From contig NZ_JAPRAQ010000002.1 of assembly GCF_029989365.1 (NCBI RefSeq), positions 434,001-498,000 of the forward strand: a DNA stretch of 64,000 bases. Direction: 5' to 3'. The DNA is from Bradyrhizobium sp. Arg816. GTDB lineage: Bacteria > Pseudomonadota > Alphaproteobacteria > Rhizobiales > Xanthobacteraceae. The notes beneath the pieces were generated by a model, which searched no databases, was not told where the DNA came from, and saw only the letters and a list, made by a program, of their open reading frames with translations. Of the stretch, positions 8,837 to 16,357 are shown piece by piece. Position 1 is the stretch's first letter, and every line of letters begins with the position of its first letter. A program made the position numbers and the translations under genes.

Positions 8837-9569
8837 TTCATGGAGTTCGTCGCTATCGATTGTAGTTTGAACGACCGTCCTCCAAGACGCATCTTGAAAG
8901 TCTGATCACGCCACATTGGGGAAAACGATGGCTCCTCCCCTCAATTGCCAACCCGTTGGCGCGAGACCGGCAACGGTCACGTCGTTTGCGCCCACCCGAT
9001 TTTGGGCCTCGCGCTGTGGCCGCATAGGATGGCCGCGTGCGGAACGCGAAAATCTGTATGATGTCATCGCTCTTGGAAGTCGCCGCTTCTGGCGAAGGTA
9101 GGAATGCTAGGCTGGCAGCGATCAATGCGATCTTAGCTCCGTAAACTTCGGTTCAGTTCTTGGAGTGGGCATAGCTTCGCCTAGCGAGCGAAGCTATGCG
9201 TTTCGGTAAACTTTCGGACGAGTCTTCTCGAGACATAGACGGATCAAGGCAACCTCAATAGAGGGAGGCTGGGGTCATGCTGTCAGCCTTTACGCCTGCT
9301 TGTTGGCGCGGGAACGCTGCACAACCGATCCGTCAGCTGGCAGCTATCCTGCAGGTCGGTGCGAACCGGAGCCTGCTCCTGCGTGACGTCCTTCACGTCG
9401 CGCTTAGTTTGCGCATGGTGTCCCGCAACAGGCCCTTTGCAGCCTCGCGGACCATGTCCCGACGGACGGGGGTTGCTATCGCAATCCCGCGGTCATCAGT
9501 TTTCGAGAAGCTGCCTTCGTGCACTTCAGGCAAACGGCCAGCGCCTGTCACCGATGAACGCAGGATCCA
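8837..9569. other. Gene-poor interval
   Basis: No supported gene. Plus-strand ORFs beginning at 9277 and 9359 lack motifs, and the 9277 ORF is mainly antisense to the better minus-strand frame at 9570-10079. The notable content is a strong perfect hairpin at 9169-9199, listed separately. Confidence 0.4.
9169..9199. repeat. Perfect 12-bp inverted repeat
   Basis: GCATAGCTTCGC (9169-9180) and GCGAAGCTATGC (9188-9199) form a perfect 12-bp stem with a 7-nt loop. It is flanked by a near-direct repeat, GTAAACTTCGG upstream (9141) and GTAAACTTTCGG downstream (9207). No T-run follows, so it is not a standard terminator. It may be an insertion footprint, a protein site or an RNA hairpin. Confidence 0.6.
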
Positions 9570-10079
9570 TCAGCGCTTGGGGCCCCTTTCTTCGGCCAGG
9601 CAGGCAGGCTCCTCCTCGCGACTTTTAGTCGAAAGAGTTCCGGCACTATTAAAACCCGCAGCTGCTCTCTCAGTTACCGAAAGCGCCCTCGCATTATCCG
9701 TGGGGGGGCGTCGTCTTATGTTTGGCCGGTCCGCATCGCTCGGCGGTCCCACAGGAGAGTTTGCAGCATCCGCGGCTAGGTATGCAGCGGCCCCCCCGGA
9801 AAAACGCACCGGTGGGCAGACCGCCGACGAAGAAAAGGCCTTCCAACGAGCGAAGCAGGCCTTGGTCTCGTCCACCGTCAGCTTGGCGGCTTCTCCAAGC
9901 CTGGCTCTAAGGGCCCACGTGGTGGCGCCCCTTCGCCAGCCTGTCAGCACCGAATCGGGGGTGAAGCCAGCCAAGATCAGCGTCCGCGCCGCGTCTAAGA
10001 AGGGTTGCCTGCGTAGGCAGAGCACACTGCCATCAGCTAGTTCGGCTCGGTAGCGGCCGTGACGGTTCACCGGGACCAA
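9570..10079 (-). CDS. Hypothetical protein, C-terminal half probably read-through
   Basis: A 169-aa frame. The first roughly 85 residues (to about 9825) look like a small protein family common in Bradyrhizobium: a beta-rich start (YRAELADGSVLCLRRQPFLDAARTLILAGFTPDSVL) followed by an alanine-rich segment ending in TVDETKACFARWKAF. The remaining residues are low-complexity Arg/Ala/Ser sequence, unlike that family, and probably result from a lost stop or frameshift. Function unknown. Moderate confidence for the N-terminal half only. Confidence 0.45.
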   Translation of the reverse strand: MVPVNRHGRYRAELADGSVLCLRRQPFLDAARTLILAGFTPDSVLTGWRRGATTWALRARLGEAAKLTVDETKACFARWKAFSSSAVCPPVRFSGGAAAYLAADAANSPVGPPSDADRPNIRRRPPTDNARALSVTERAAAGFNSAGTLSTKSREEEPACLAEERGPKR

Positions 10080-10155
10080 GTAGATGTTGATCTCCTGGCA
10101 TCGACTGATTGGTGAGCCAGTGTCGGATATTCCACTTAGATTGCAATTGCTCTCT

Positions 10156-10177
10156 TTAGGCTGGTGAGCCAGCCTAA
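10156..10177. repeat. Perfect hairpin with 4-nt loop
   Basis: TTAGGCTGG-TGAG-CCAGCCTAA is a 9-bp perfect stem. The sequence TGGTGAGCCAG inside it occurs again 52 bp upstream (10110-10120), so the region carries a direct repeat as well. No T-run follows. Possible protein-binding site or a remnant of a mobile-element end. Confidence 0.4.
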
Positions 10178-10488
10178 GCGATTGATCGAGGTCGGTGTGT
10201 CGGTTCTGCTGGGATCGCCATTCATCACTGGATCGCTAGAGCCGTTTGCGGTATCGGCCCCCCCCCCGCCCAGCGGAGACGTCTTCAGGAGCCTCACCGT
10301 TCTCGTCGATCCCGAGAACGATTTCGACTCCCGCTGCCGGAATTTCGGCGCCGCTTGATCGACGTGACGAACGCACAGTTACCAATCCTCTTACTTCACG
10401 AATACGTGGGTACCCTCGCCCCGGTCTTTGAACCGGACGGACGAACCCTATGTATGCGCCGGGCGACGTGCGCCCGATAGGGAATTTG

Positions 10489-10743
10489 ATGCTGCCAACC
10501 GAGTGGACGAGAATGGCTATCGCATCTGCGGTTGCCGTGATCGCGATGTCGTATTTGGCAATCGACGCAGGCGTCGTGAACTCCAGCGTGATCACACGGC
10601 GCATCGAGGTGGCGCGGGCTTCCATTGCGGACGCGGCGGCCAGTCAGCATCAACTCGCCTTCGCTATTCAGGCCTGGGCGCGTCCAAGCCGCCAGAAGGC
10701 GGACTCGGAGCCACATTTGGAGCACTGCCTGGCGATCGATTGA
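10489..10743 (+). CDS. Small single-pass membrane protein, hypothetical
   Basis: An 84-aa ORF with a good ribosome binding site (GGGA, 7 nt before the ATG) and GC-rich third positions. It has one predicted membrane helix (MAIASAVAVIAMSYLAIDAGVV, residues 7-28) and then an alanine-rich helical tail outside the membrane. No family is recognised. An in-frame ATG at 10450 is possible but has no Shine-Dalgarno sequence. Confidence 0.4.
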   Translation: MLPTEWTRMAIASAVAVIAMSYLAIDAGVVNSSVITRRIEVARASIADAAASQHQLAFAIQAWARPSRQKADSEPHLEHCLAID

Positions 10744-10890
10744 GTCAGGCGCAGCACCAAATCAGCCGACGCCTAAGCGGCATTTCTTTTGTTCATGATC
10801 CGACTCCGCTTCGTTCCAAAAGCACGAATCGTCATCGCAAAAATCAGCCGCGTGCATTCATTAATGCCGCGTTTCACTCGCCCGGTTCGT

Positions 10891-11109
10891 TCATGCATCC
10901 AGGGTCACGAGAACCGGCCGCAACCGGTACGCGTCGATCGCGGCGTTCGACAGCAGCAGCCTGCGCCGCTCGCCGCGCAGCATCAGGCGATCGATCCTGT
11001 TCAGGATGAAGCGGGCTGAATCCTGGCGCTCACCGGTGAGCAGGCCGGATTGGTCGAGATATTTCCATGCGATCTCGAAAGACTGTGCGCGCAATTCGGG
11101 GTCGGTCAT
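10891..11109 (-). CDS. Small conserved-looking hypothetical protein
   Basis: A 72-aa helical protein beginning MTDPELRAQSFEIAWKYLDQSG, with a C-terminal basic stretch (RIDRLMLRGERRRLLLSNAAIDAY). The frame extends to 11220, but the ATG at 11109 fits the start of the well-behaved sequence. It resembles small rhizobial proteins of unknown function. No neighbours suggest a role. Confidence 0.6.
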   Translation of the reverse strand: MTDPELRAQSFEIAWKYLDQSGLLTGERQDSARFILNRIDRLMLRGERRRLLLSNAAIDAYRLRPVLVTLDA

Positions 11110-11277
11110 AACCGGCCAACGTTGGCGGGGAGCGGATGTTCCCAGCCGCGCAGCGTCGGTCGCAGCGCACCGCGGCGCGACGAAATGCGCAGCGCCGCGG
11201 AACGAGATCACGACCAGCACGTTGGCTGCAACGAAATGGAGTGGTGCCGACCCGCCAGCCCCGGTCGGCTTTGAAGG

Positions 11278-11310
11278 GCCCCGTGCTTGTCCCCCCGAGC
11301 ACGGGGCTTT
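11278..11310 (+). terminator. Rho-independent-type terminator without an obvious gene
   Basis: A perfect 10-bp GC-rich stem (GCCCCGTGCT at 11278-11287 and AGCACGGGGC at 11298-11307) is followed by TTTCTC. It points in the plus direction, but no plus-strand gene ends just before it. It may end an unannotated small RNA or short transcript starting somewhere in 11110-11270. Confidence 0.5.
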
Positions 11311-11377
11311 CTCATGCAGGCCAACCAGCGTCCCGACCTCGGCCGACCATTGACGCGAGATCGCGCCGGGGATGCGA

Positions 11378-11530
11378 TTAGTCCGTCTGCTCGTCGCGCC
11401 GATCGCGGGCGAGCTGATGCCAGGCCAGAGCCAGTTGGATCAGCCTCTGCCGGTCGGCGCCGTCGGCGGACGCCGCGGCCCGCTTCATCGCCGCCTCGGC
11501 TTCGTGCTGTGGGTCGTACTTGGGACACAT
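11378..11530 (-). CDS. Very small hypothetical protein
   Basis: A 50-aa protein starting MCPKYDPQHEAEAAMKRAAA, with a helical charged body (DRQRLIQLALAWHQLARDRRDE). The frame runs upstream to 11644, but the ATG at 11530 begins the plausible sequence. It resembles small Bradyrhizobium-type orphan proteins. No function can be given. Confidence 0.5.
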   Translation of the reverse strand: MCPKYDPQHEAEAAMKRAAASADGADRQRLIQLALAWHQLARDRRDEQTD

Positions 11531-11719
11531 GAGGGCGAATCTAACCGACCGATATGGACGGACCGATGGCAATTTCGTCCGTATGAATGCGGGGTGGTTT
11601 TCTCGTCGCCCGGCCCCCCAAGACGCATCTGTGAACTGCGTCACAGCCTGTCCGCGACGTCTCGGCTAAACATCGCTTCAACCGCTCGCACCGCCGCGAG
11701 AGGGCATGGGTGGTCTGTC

Positions 11720-11878
11720 ATGACACAGGAAGCAGCAGCCGAGGCTCACGTCCCGACGCGACGCGCAAGGCCCGACCTGTTCGGCGCCACGTTTCTTGCC
11801 ACCATCGGTATCGTGATGTTGGCCTGGATCGCAGGCCTGGTCTGGGCCGCGATCGCGTTCTTCAACTGGCTGGTGTGA
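11720..11878 (+). CDS. Tiny membrane protein, paralogue of 36030-36251
   Basis: A 52-aa protein with a hydrophilic N-terminus (MTQEAAAEAHVPTRRARPD) and one long C-terminal membrane helix (TIGIVMLAWIAGLVWAAIAF) ending FNWLV. The helix aligns with that of the 73-aa protein at 36030 in the pattern GI-x-ML-x-WI-x2-L-x-W-x-A, ending in W-L. The two are therefore likely paralogues. The start at 11720 is the internal ATG of a longer open frame; upstream residues look random. A hairpin at 11927-11953 follows. Confidence 0.55.
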   Translation: MTQEAAAEAHVPTRRARPDLFGATFLATIGIVMLAWIAGLVWAAIAFFNWLV

Positions 11879-11926
11879 CGCGCGAAGCGATCAGTATCGC
11901 TTCAGCAAACAATACGTTGGCCAGAC

Positions 11927-11953
11927 AAAAAGAGGCGGGCCTGCGCCCGCCTC
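11927..11953 (-). terminator. Bidirectional-looking terminator
   Basis: GAGGCGGGC-CTGC-GCCCGCCTC gives a 9-bp perfect stem with a 4-nt loop. Read on the minus strand it is followed by TTTTT, so it should end transcription of the Gly-zipper gene (stop at 11979). On the plus strand it lies 54 bp after the tiny membrane protein and is followed by CTTGTTT. Confidence 0.7.
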
Positions 11954-11978
11954 CTTGTTTCAGACCTTGCCTGGAGCC

Positions 11979-12761
11979 TCAGTAACAGGCGCGAGGATCG
12001 GCCTGCACATACTGACCGCTCGGATAGCGGTAGTAGCAATTGCCCTGGGCGAAATAATAGCCGGGCCGCGAGGCAGCCGTGGCGCCGGCGATCGCGCCGG
12101 TGGCGCCGCCGATCACGGCACCCGCGGCCGCGCCCGAGGCGTTGCCCGAGATCAGGCCGCCCAGCACGCCGCCGACGATGGCGCCGCCAAGCGCGCTCGC
12201 GCCGGGATCAGCCGGCGGCGGGGGCGGTGGTGGTTCGTAGGCGACGGGAGGCGGCGCCGGGGCATAGGCCACCGGCATGTCGTCGAAGTAATCCTCGGAG
12301 ATGTAGGCCGGCGGGCCGGCCATCCGCTGCGGATAATAGTACCAGACGCCGCCGACGTCCCACCACCAGCCGGAGCGGCCGTTGCGGACCTCATGGCGCC
12401 AGCGCCCGCCGTCCCAGGCGCGATTGCCGCGATAGGCGTGTCCGCCCCAGTCGCGCTCCGGTGCGGGGCCCCTGGCGTAATTGCGTCCGGGCGGCGGGCC
12501 GCCTGCTCCGTGCGGGCCGGGACCGGGGCCGCCGGCGTGGGGCTGGCCGCCGGGCTGTTGCGCGGGCCGGGCCGCCTGCTGTGGCGGGGGGCCCTTGCGC
12601 ATGTTCTGATTGTTCTGGGGCGGCGCGCCGGCGCCAGGCCCCGCCGGCGTCTGGGCCTGGGGTCTTGGCGGCAATGACTCCTGTGCCTGCGCCGAAAGCG
12701 CGACAACGGACAAGGCCGAAACCAAGGGAATAATGATCTTCATGCGGCTGGACGCACTCAT
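11979..12761 (-). CDS. Secreted Pro/Gly-rich protein with C-terminal glycine zipper
   Basis: A 260-aa protein. The ATG at 12761 is chosen because AGGGGG lies 10 nt upstream; a second ATG at 12743 is possible. It has a signal peptide (MKIIIPLVSALSVVALSAQA from residue 7). Next is a long low-complexity Pro/Gly/Gln-rich stretch, then a Trp/Tyr-rich block (RSGWWWDVGGVWYYYPQ) and a run of prolines. Last is a glycine-zipper region (GGAIVGGVLGGLISG... GAVIGGATGAIAGA) of the kind that packs in outer membranes. It ends in a YYRYPSGQYV motif. It probably acts at the cell envelope. Followed by the terminator at 11927. Confidence 0.75.
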   Translation of the reverse strand: MSASSRMKIIIPLVSALSVVALSAQAQESLPPRPQAQTPAGPGAGAPPQNNQNMRKGPPPQQAARPAQQPGGQPHAGGPGPGPHGAGGPPPGRNYARGPAPERDWGGHAYRGNRAWDGGRWRHEVRNGRSGWWWDVGGVWYYYPQRMAGPPAYISEDYFDDMPVAYAPAPPPVAYEPPPPPPPADPGASALGGAIVGGVLGGLISGNASGAAAGAVIGGATGAIAGATAASRPGYYFAQGNCYYRYPSGQYVQADPRACY

Positions 12762-12935
12762 GCGTGCTTGACCCCCTACTCTCGCGATTGCCGTGGTGCC
12801 TAGCGCGATAGACGATTCGCCTCGCGCCTGGCTGATGCCGGCGGGCATAACTGACCTGCTTTGGTCGGCTAAGTCCCGTTACAAATGATTAAGATCACGG
12901 CAATTTTCGGCCCAAGGGGGGCGGCTGGAACCGTT

Positions 12936-13160
12936 CTAGCGCGCCGGCTCGATCACATTGCAGTTGGTCCGCCCCGACATCAGGCAGTCCTGCATCTTGC
13001 TGGCCGCGGTGAGATCGCGGGCGAGCCACCAGCCGACACCCAGGATCACGAGCGCGATGATCAATCCGGCAATCGCGCCACGACGGTTGTCGCCGGATTG
13101 AGGTTTTGCGAGGGATTTGGGCTTTTTGCCCGGTTCGGGCTTGGATTCGGACTTGGACAT
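12936..13160 (-). CDS. Small single-pass membrane protein
   Basis: A 74-aa protein. Its Lys/Ser/Pro-rich cytoplasmic start (MSKSESKPEPGKKPKSLAKP) precedes one membrane helix (GAIAGLIIALVILGVGWWLA, residues 28-47). A short periplasmic tail follows with two cysteines (KMQDCLMSGRTNCNVI), which could form a disulfide. The same layout, with helix then paired Cys, is seen in its neighbour at 13232, so the two may act together. No known function. Confidence 0.65.
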   Translation of the reverse strand: MSKSESKPEPGKKPKSLAKPQSGDNRRGAIAGLIIALVILGVGWWLARDLTAASKMQDCLMSGRTNCNVIEPAR

Positions 13161-13231
13161 GACTGGCCGATCGCAGGGGGTGAGCCGGCTTTACCACCTC
13201 TGCGACGTCGCGTCACATCCCGGTCGATCGT

Positions 13232-13459
13232 TCAGCCCCGGGTCTGCCGGATCGCATCCTTGCGCGAGGTTTCTACCGCCGGGGTGGCCCGCGGTGCGCA
13301 GGTCGTCAGCAAGAACGCGGTCTGGGTGCATTCCCAATCCGCGCCGAGGACGGCGCTTTCGATCGGCTTCGGGCGGGCGAGCAACAGTGCGACGCCGGCC
13401 AGGGCGACCACCGCGACGGCGATTGCGAGCGCCTTCGGGCTCAGTCTTGAGGTCATCAT
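13232..13459 (-). CDS. Small single-pass membrane protein with paired Cys
   Basis: A 75-aa protein with an N-terminal membrane helix (ALAIAVAVVALAGVALLLA, residues 10-28) and a periplasmic tail with two cysteines (DWECTQTAFLLTTCAPRATPAVETSRKDAIRQT). It lies 71 bp upstream of 12936 on the same strand and has a similar architecture, so an operon of two small envelope proteins is likely. No family name is known to me. Confidence 0.65.
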   Translation of the reverse strand: MMTSRLSPKALAIAVAVVALAGVALLLARPKPIESAVLGADWECTQTAFLLTTCAPRATPAVETSRKDAIRQTRG

Positions 13460-13726
13460 GCCCGTGCTCCGTCTCGTACCGGGCGGACGCTAGGCGCCGC
13501 TCCGTGTGGTCCTCTATGAAGGACATCACAATTCGGCAGTTTTTCGGGGCTACGAGAGATCGTCGGTGGTGGCGATTTTTCGTCTACCTGATCGGCTGCG
13601 ATTATGGGTGGCTTCGCGACGCGCGCCGATGTACACGCTTCTGCGTCGCGTGGCGCCCGCTATGCCCAGCCGACGTACCAACAGGCAATGATGTAAGATC
13701 GGAAGCGAGGAAGACAAGGCTCGTCG

Positions 13727-14074
13727 ATGAGTGGATTCAGGGAACCCGGCTTCGCAGACCGGCAAAAGGCGGCGCAGGACGCGCGCAAAAATCTTTTGAA
13801 CAAATTCAAGTCGCAGCCCGGGTTGGATGACCCGGCGGTGGCAGCACGTCGTGCTGAGCGCGAGGCACTCGCGGCCAAGCGCGCCGAGGCAAAGACCGCG
13901 CGCGAAGCCGAGAAGGCCGAGCAGAAGCGCATTGCGGAAGAAGCTGCAGCCGCCGAAGCCGCGCGTATCGCCCGCGAAGCGGAAGAAGCGATCGCCAGGC
14001 AAGCTGAAGTCGAGGCCGAGCAAAAGGCCAAGCGCGACGCCCGCTACGCTGCCCGAAAGGCCAAGCGGAAGTAA
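13727..14074 (+). CDS. DUF6481 family protein
   Basis: A 115-aa protein starting MSGFREPGFADRQKAAQDAR, the hallmark of the DUF6481 family common in Bradyrhizobium and relatives. After a short conserved N-terminus (to DDPAVAARR) it becomes a single long, highly charged Ala/Glu/Lys/Arg helix, probably a coiled coil or nucleic-acid-associated rod. Function is unknown in the family. It is followed by tandem repeats and a hairpin that may end its transcript. Confidence 0.85.
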   Translation: MSGFREPGFADRQKAAQDARKNLLNKFKSQPGLDDPAVAARRAEREALAAKRAEAKTAREAEKAEQKRIAEEAAAAEAARIAREAEEAIARQAEVEAEQKAKRDARYAARKAKRK

Positions 14075-14088
14075 CGTTCGCAAGTCAG

Positions 14089-14153
14089 TTTCAACTCGAG
14101 TCACTTTCAACTCGAGTCACTTCAACTCGAGTCGCGTTCAACTCAAGTTGAAC
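14089..14153 (+). repeat. Short tandem repeat ending in a dyad
   Basis: Three near-identical 15-16 bp units built on TTCAACTCGAGTCAC (14089, 14105 and 14121) are followed by a fourth unit that becomes a palindrome, GTTCAACT-CA-AGTTGAAC (14136-14153). The units lie directly after the DUF6481 stop codon. Each unit contains an XhoI-like CTCGAG dyad. Likely slippage-derived, or a site array. Confidence 0.7.
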
Positions 14154-14166
14154 TAAACCATCACCG

Positions 14167-14187
14167 GGGCGGTCGATGTGACCGCCC
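14167..14187. terminator. Possible terminator hairpin
   Basis: GGGCGGTC-GATGT-GACCGCCC forms an 8-bp perfect GC-rich stem with a 5-nt loop between two convergent genes (DUF6481 and the MXKDX protein). Neither side has a strong T-run, so terminator function is inferred from position. Confidence 0.45.
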
Positions 14188-14243
14188 TCGGACTTTGAAG
14201 CGTGCGCGTCTGCCTTCGCAGACGCCGCGGCGACGGTGGAAGA

Positions 14244-14486
14244 TCAGTTCTTCTTCATCATCCCGTCGTCTTTCTTCATCCCGTCCTTCGACATGTGGTC
14301 CTTCTTCATGCCGTCGTCCTTGGACATGGTGTCCTTCTTCATGCCGTCCTTGGACATCGTGTCCTTCTTCATCATGCCGTCGTCCTTGCCCATCTTGTCC
14401 TGGGCAAAAGCGGCCGGCGACAACGCGAGGCCAAGCGACAGAGCGGCAGCCGAGACGCCGAGCACGATGCGGGTGCGAATGGTCAT
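14244..14486 (-). CDS. Pentapeptide MXKDX repeat protein
   Basis: An 80-aa exported protein. The signal peptide (VLGVSAAALSLGLALSPAAFA) is cleaved near residue 28. The mature part is built almost wholly of Met-x-Lys-Asp-x units (DKMGKDDGMMKKDTMSKDGMK and so on), which defines the MXKDX repeat family. The Met/Lys/Asp pattern suggests metal (copper?) binding in the periplasm, but that is inference. An AGGGAA ribosome binding site lies close before the ATG. The DNA shows matching imperfect direct repeats, so copy number could vary between strains. Confidence 0.85.
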   Translation of the reverse strand: MTIRTRIVLGVSAAALSLGLALSPAAFAQDKMGKDDGMMKKDTMSKDGMKKDTMSKDDGMKKDHMSKDGMKKDDGMMKKN

Positions 14487-14687
14487 GAGTGATTTCCCTT
14501 CGAGATGGTGTTTGTCAGCGACGGACGCCGCTATCTGATCTCGACGGATTGCCCGGCGGCGTTGTTACGCGCCCACTGACAAAATTTCTGCGGGTCTGCT
14601 GCGCGGACGCTCAGTGTGCACTGCAGCAAGGCCGGCCCTTGCCCCGGCATTCGGTCTCGAACTATCAGATGAGAGAATATTGGGTGA

Positions 14688-14721
14688 GAGACCGGCTAGG
14701 ATGGACCTAAGCCCCGGTCTC
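14688..14721. promoter_or_regulatory. Inverted repeat upstream of dctP
   Basis: GAGACCGG (14688-14695) and CCGGTCTC (14714-14721) are perfect inverted arms 18 nt apart, ending 62 bp before the dctP start. A related CGGTCTC occurs at 14652. It may be an operator for the first TRAP operon or an mRNA leader hairpin. Confidence 0.3.
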
Positions 14722-14783
14722 AAAGACCCAGCCCACCTCACACCGAACAAGAACCGGCCAAAGACCGTCCAAGGGGATACACC

Positions 14784-15806
14784 ATGCTCACGCGCCGTCA
14801 TCTGATCGCGACCGCCGTCGCCGCACCCGCCATTCTTCGCTTCGGCACTGGTACCGCGCATGCCGCGACCACGCTGAAGATCTCGCATCAATTCCCGGGA
14901 GGGACCATCGACAAGGGCGACTTCCGCGACCGGCTCTGCCGCATGTTCGCGGCTGAAGTCGCCAAGCGCAGCAAAGGCGACATCGCCGCGGAAATCTATC
15001 CGAACTCCTCGCTGATCAAGACCAACGCGCAATTCTCCGCGATGCGCAAGGGCGCGCTCGACATCAGCCTCTATCCGATGCCCTACGCCGGTGGCGAACT
15101 ACCGGAGACCAATATCGGCCTGATGCCGGGCCTCGTGACCACCTACGACCAGGGCCTGCGCTGGAAGAAGGAGCCGGTCGGCAAGGCACTGACCGACTTC
15201 CTCGCCGACAAGGGCATCATCCTGCTCACCTGGGTGTGGCAGGCCGGCGGCGTCGCCAGCCGCTCCAAGCCGATCGTCGCCCCTGAAGATGCCAAGGGCA
15301 TGAAGGTGCGCGGCGGCTCGCGCGAGATGGACATGGTGCTCCAGACCGCCGGCGCCTCGGTGCTCTCGGTGCCGTCGAACGAAATCTACGCGGCGATGCA
15401 GACCGGCGCCTGCGATGCCGGCATCACCTCCTCGACCAGCCTGATCTCGTTCCGGCTCGAAGAGGTCGCGAAGTCGCTGACCTCGGGTGCGGGCGCCTCC
15501 TACTGGTTCATGCTCGAGCCGCTGATGATGTCGAAGGTGATCTTCGACAAGCTGCCGAAGAACCAGCAGGACGTCCTGCTCGCGGTCGGCACCGAGCTCG
15601 AAGCCTTCGGCCGCAAGGGCGCGCAGGACGACGACGTCGAGGTCGCCAAGGTCTACGAGAAGGCCGGTGCCAAGGTCAGTGCGCTCGATGCCGCCACCGT
15701 CGGCAAATGGCGCGACATCGCCCGCGACACCGCGTGGAAGGACTACGGCGCCAAGACCGCGACGGCCGCCAAGCTGCTCAAGCTCGCCTCCGACGTCGGC
15801 GCATGA
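14784..15806 (+). CDS. dctP: TRAP transporter substrate-binding protein (DctP family)
   Basis: A 340-aa periplasmic solute-binding protein. A twin-arginine-like start (MLTRRHLIATAVAAPAILRF) leads to a cleavage site after AHA near residue 27. It then shows the DctP fold (TLKISHQFPGG, EIYPNSSLIKTNAQFSAMRKGALDISLYP) with the conserved Arg region (GMKVRGGSREMD) that contacts carboxylate ligands. It captures an organic acid and hands it to the DctQM membrane pair. Its stop overlaps the dctQ ATG (ATGA, 15803-15806), so the three genes are one translationally coupled operon. The ligand cannot be read from sequence. No regulator gene is adjacent. Confidence 0.92.
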   Translation: MLTRRHLIATAVAAPAILRFGTGTAHAATTLKISHQFPGGTIDKGDFRDRLCRMFAAEVAKRSKGDIAAEIYPNSSLIKTNAQFSAMRKGALDISLYPMPYAGGELPETNIGLMPGLVTTYDQGLRWKKEPVGKALTDFLADKGIILLTWVWQAGGVASRSKPIVAPEDAKGMKVRGGSREMDMVLQTAGASVLSVPSNEIYAAMQTGACDAGITSSTSLISFRLEEVAKSLTSGAGASYWFMLEPLMMSKVIFDKLPKNQQDVLLAVGTELEAFGRKGAQDDDVEVAKVYEKAGAKVSALDAATVGKWRDIARDTAWKDYGAKTATAAKLLKLASDVGA

Positions 15807-16357
15807 GCCACGGTCCGCTTCCGGATCGTGACGACCGGGCGAACGCTGCCGCAGGGACAGGCCTTGCGGCGGCGATCGATCGCGGTCTCGCCATCCTCAA
15901 CCGCATCATCGTCGTGTTCGCAGCGATCGCGCTGATCGCGGCCTGTGCCATCCTGAGCTACAGCGTGCTCAGCCGCGCCCTGTTCAAGGCCGCCAATTAC
16001 TGGCAGGACGAGGCCGCCGTATTCCTCCTGGTCGGCGCCACCTTCATGACGGCGGCCTATGTGCAGCAGAACCGCGGCCATATCGGCATCGAGGCCTTTG
16101 TCGGCCTGCTGTCGCCGCTCGCGAACCGGATCAGGCTCTGGCTGGTCGATGCCGCGACGTTCCTGTTCTGCGCCTTCTTCACCTGGAAGTCCTGGACGCT
16201 GACCCATGAAGCCTATGTCGACGGCCAGGTCTCGAACTCGATGTGGTCGCCGCCGCTCGCCATTCCCTATTCGCTGATGGCGCTCGGGATGAGCCTGCTC
16301 TGCATCCAGATCCTCGTGCAGCTTGCGCTGCCTTTTGCAGGAGCCAGGCGTCCATGA
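15803..16357 (+). CDS. dctQ: TRAP transporter small permease (DctQ family)
   Basis: A 184-aa inner-membrane protein with four membrane segments. The first is ILNRIIVVFAAIALIAACAILSYSVLSR, and the DctQ signature NYWQDEAAVFLLVGATFMTAAYVQQNRGHIGIEA follows. The true start is the ATG at 15803 overlapping the dctP stop; the longer frame to 15707 lies inside dctP. DctQ supports the large permease in sodium- or proton-coupled uptake. Its stop overlaps dctM by four bases. Confidence 0.92.
   Translation: MSHGPLPDRDDRANAAAGTGLAAAIDRGLAILNRIIVVFAAIALIAACAILSYSVLSRALFKAANYWQDEAAVFLLVGATFMTAAYVQQNRGHIGIEAFVGLLSPLANRIRLWLVDAATFLFCAFFTWKSWTLTHEAYVDGQVSNSMWSPPLAIPYSLMALGMSLLCIQILVQLALPFAGARRP

Noticed and set aside
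9277..10053. A 258-aa plus-strand ORF
   Set aside because: Poor start and no motifs; the opposite strand carries a more credible protein start at 10079.
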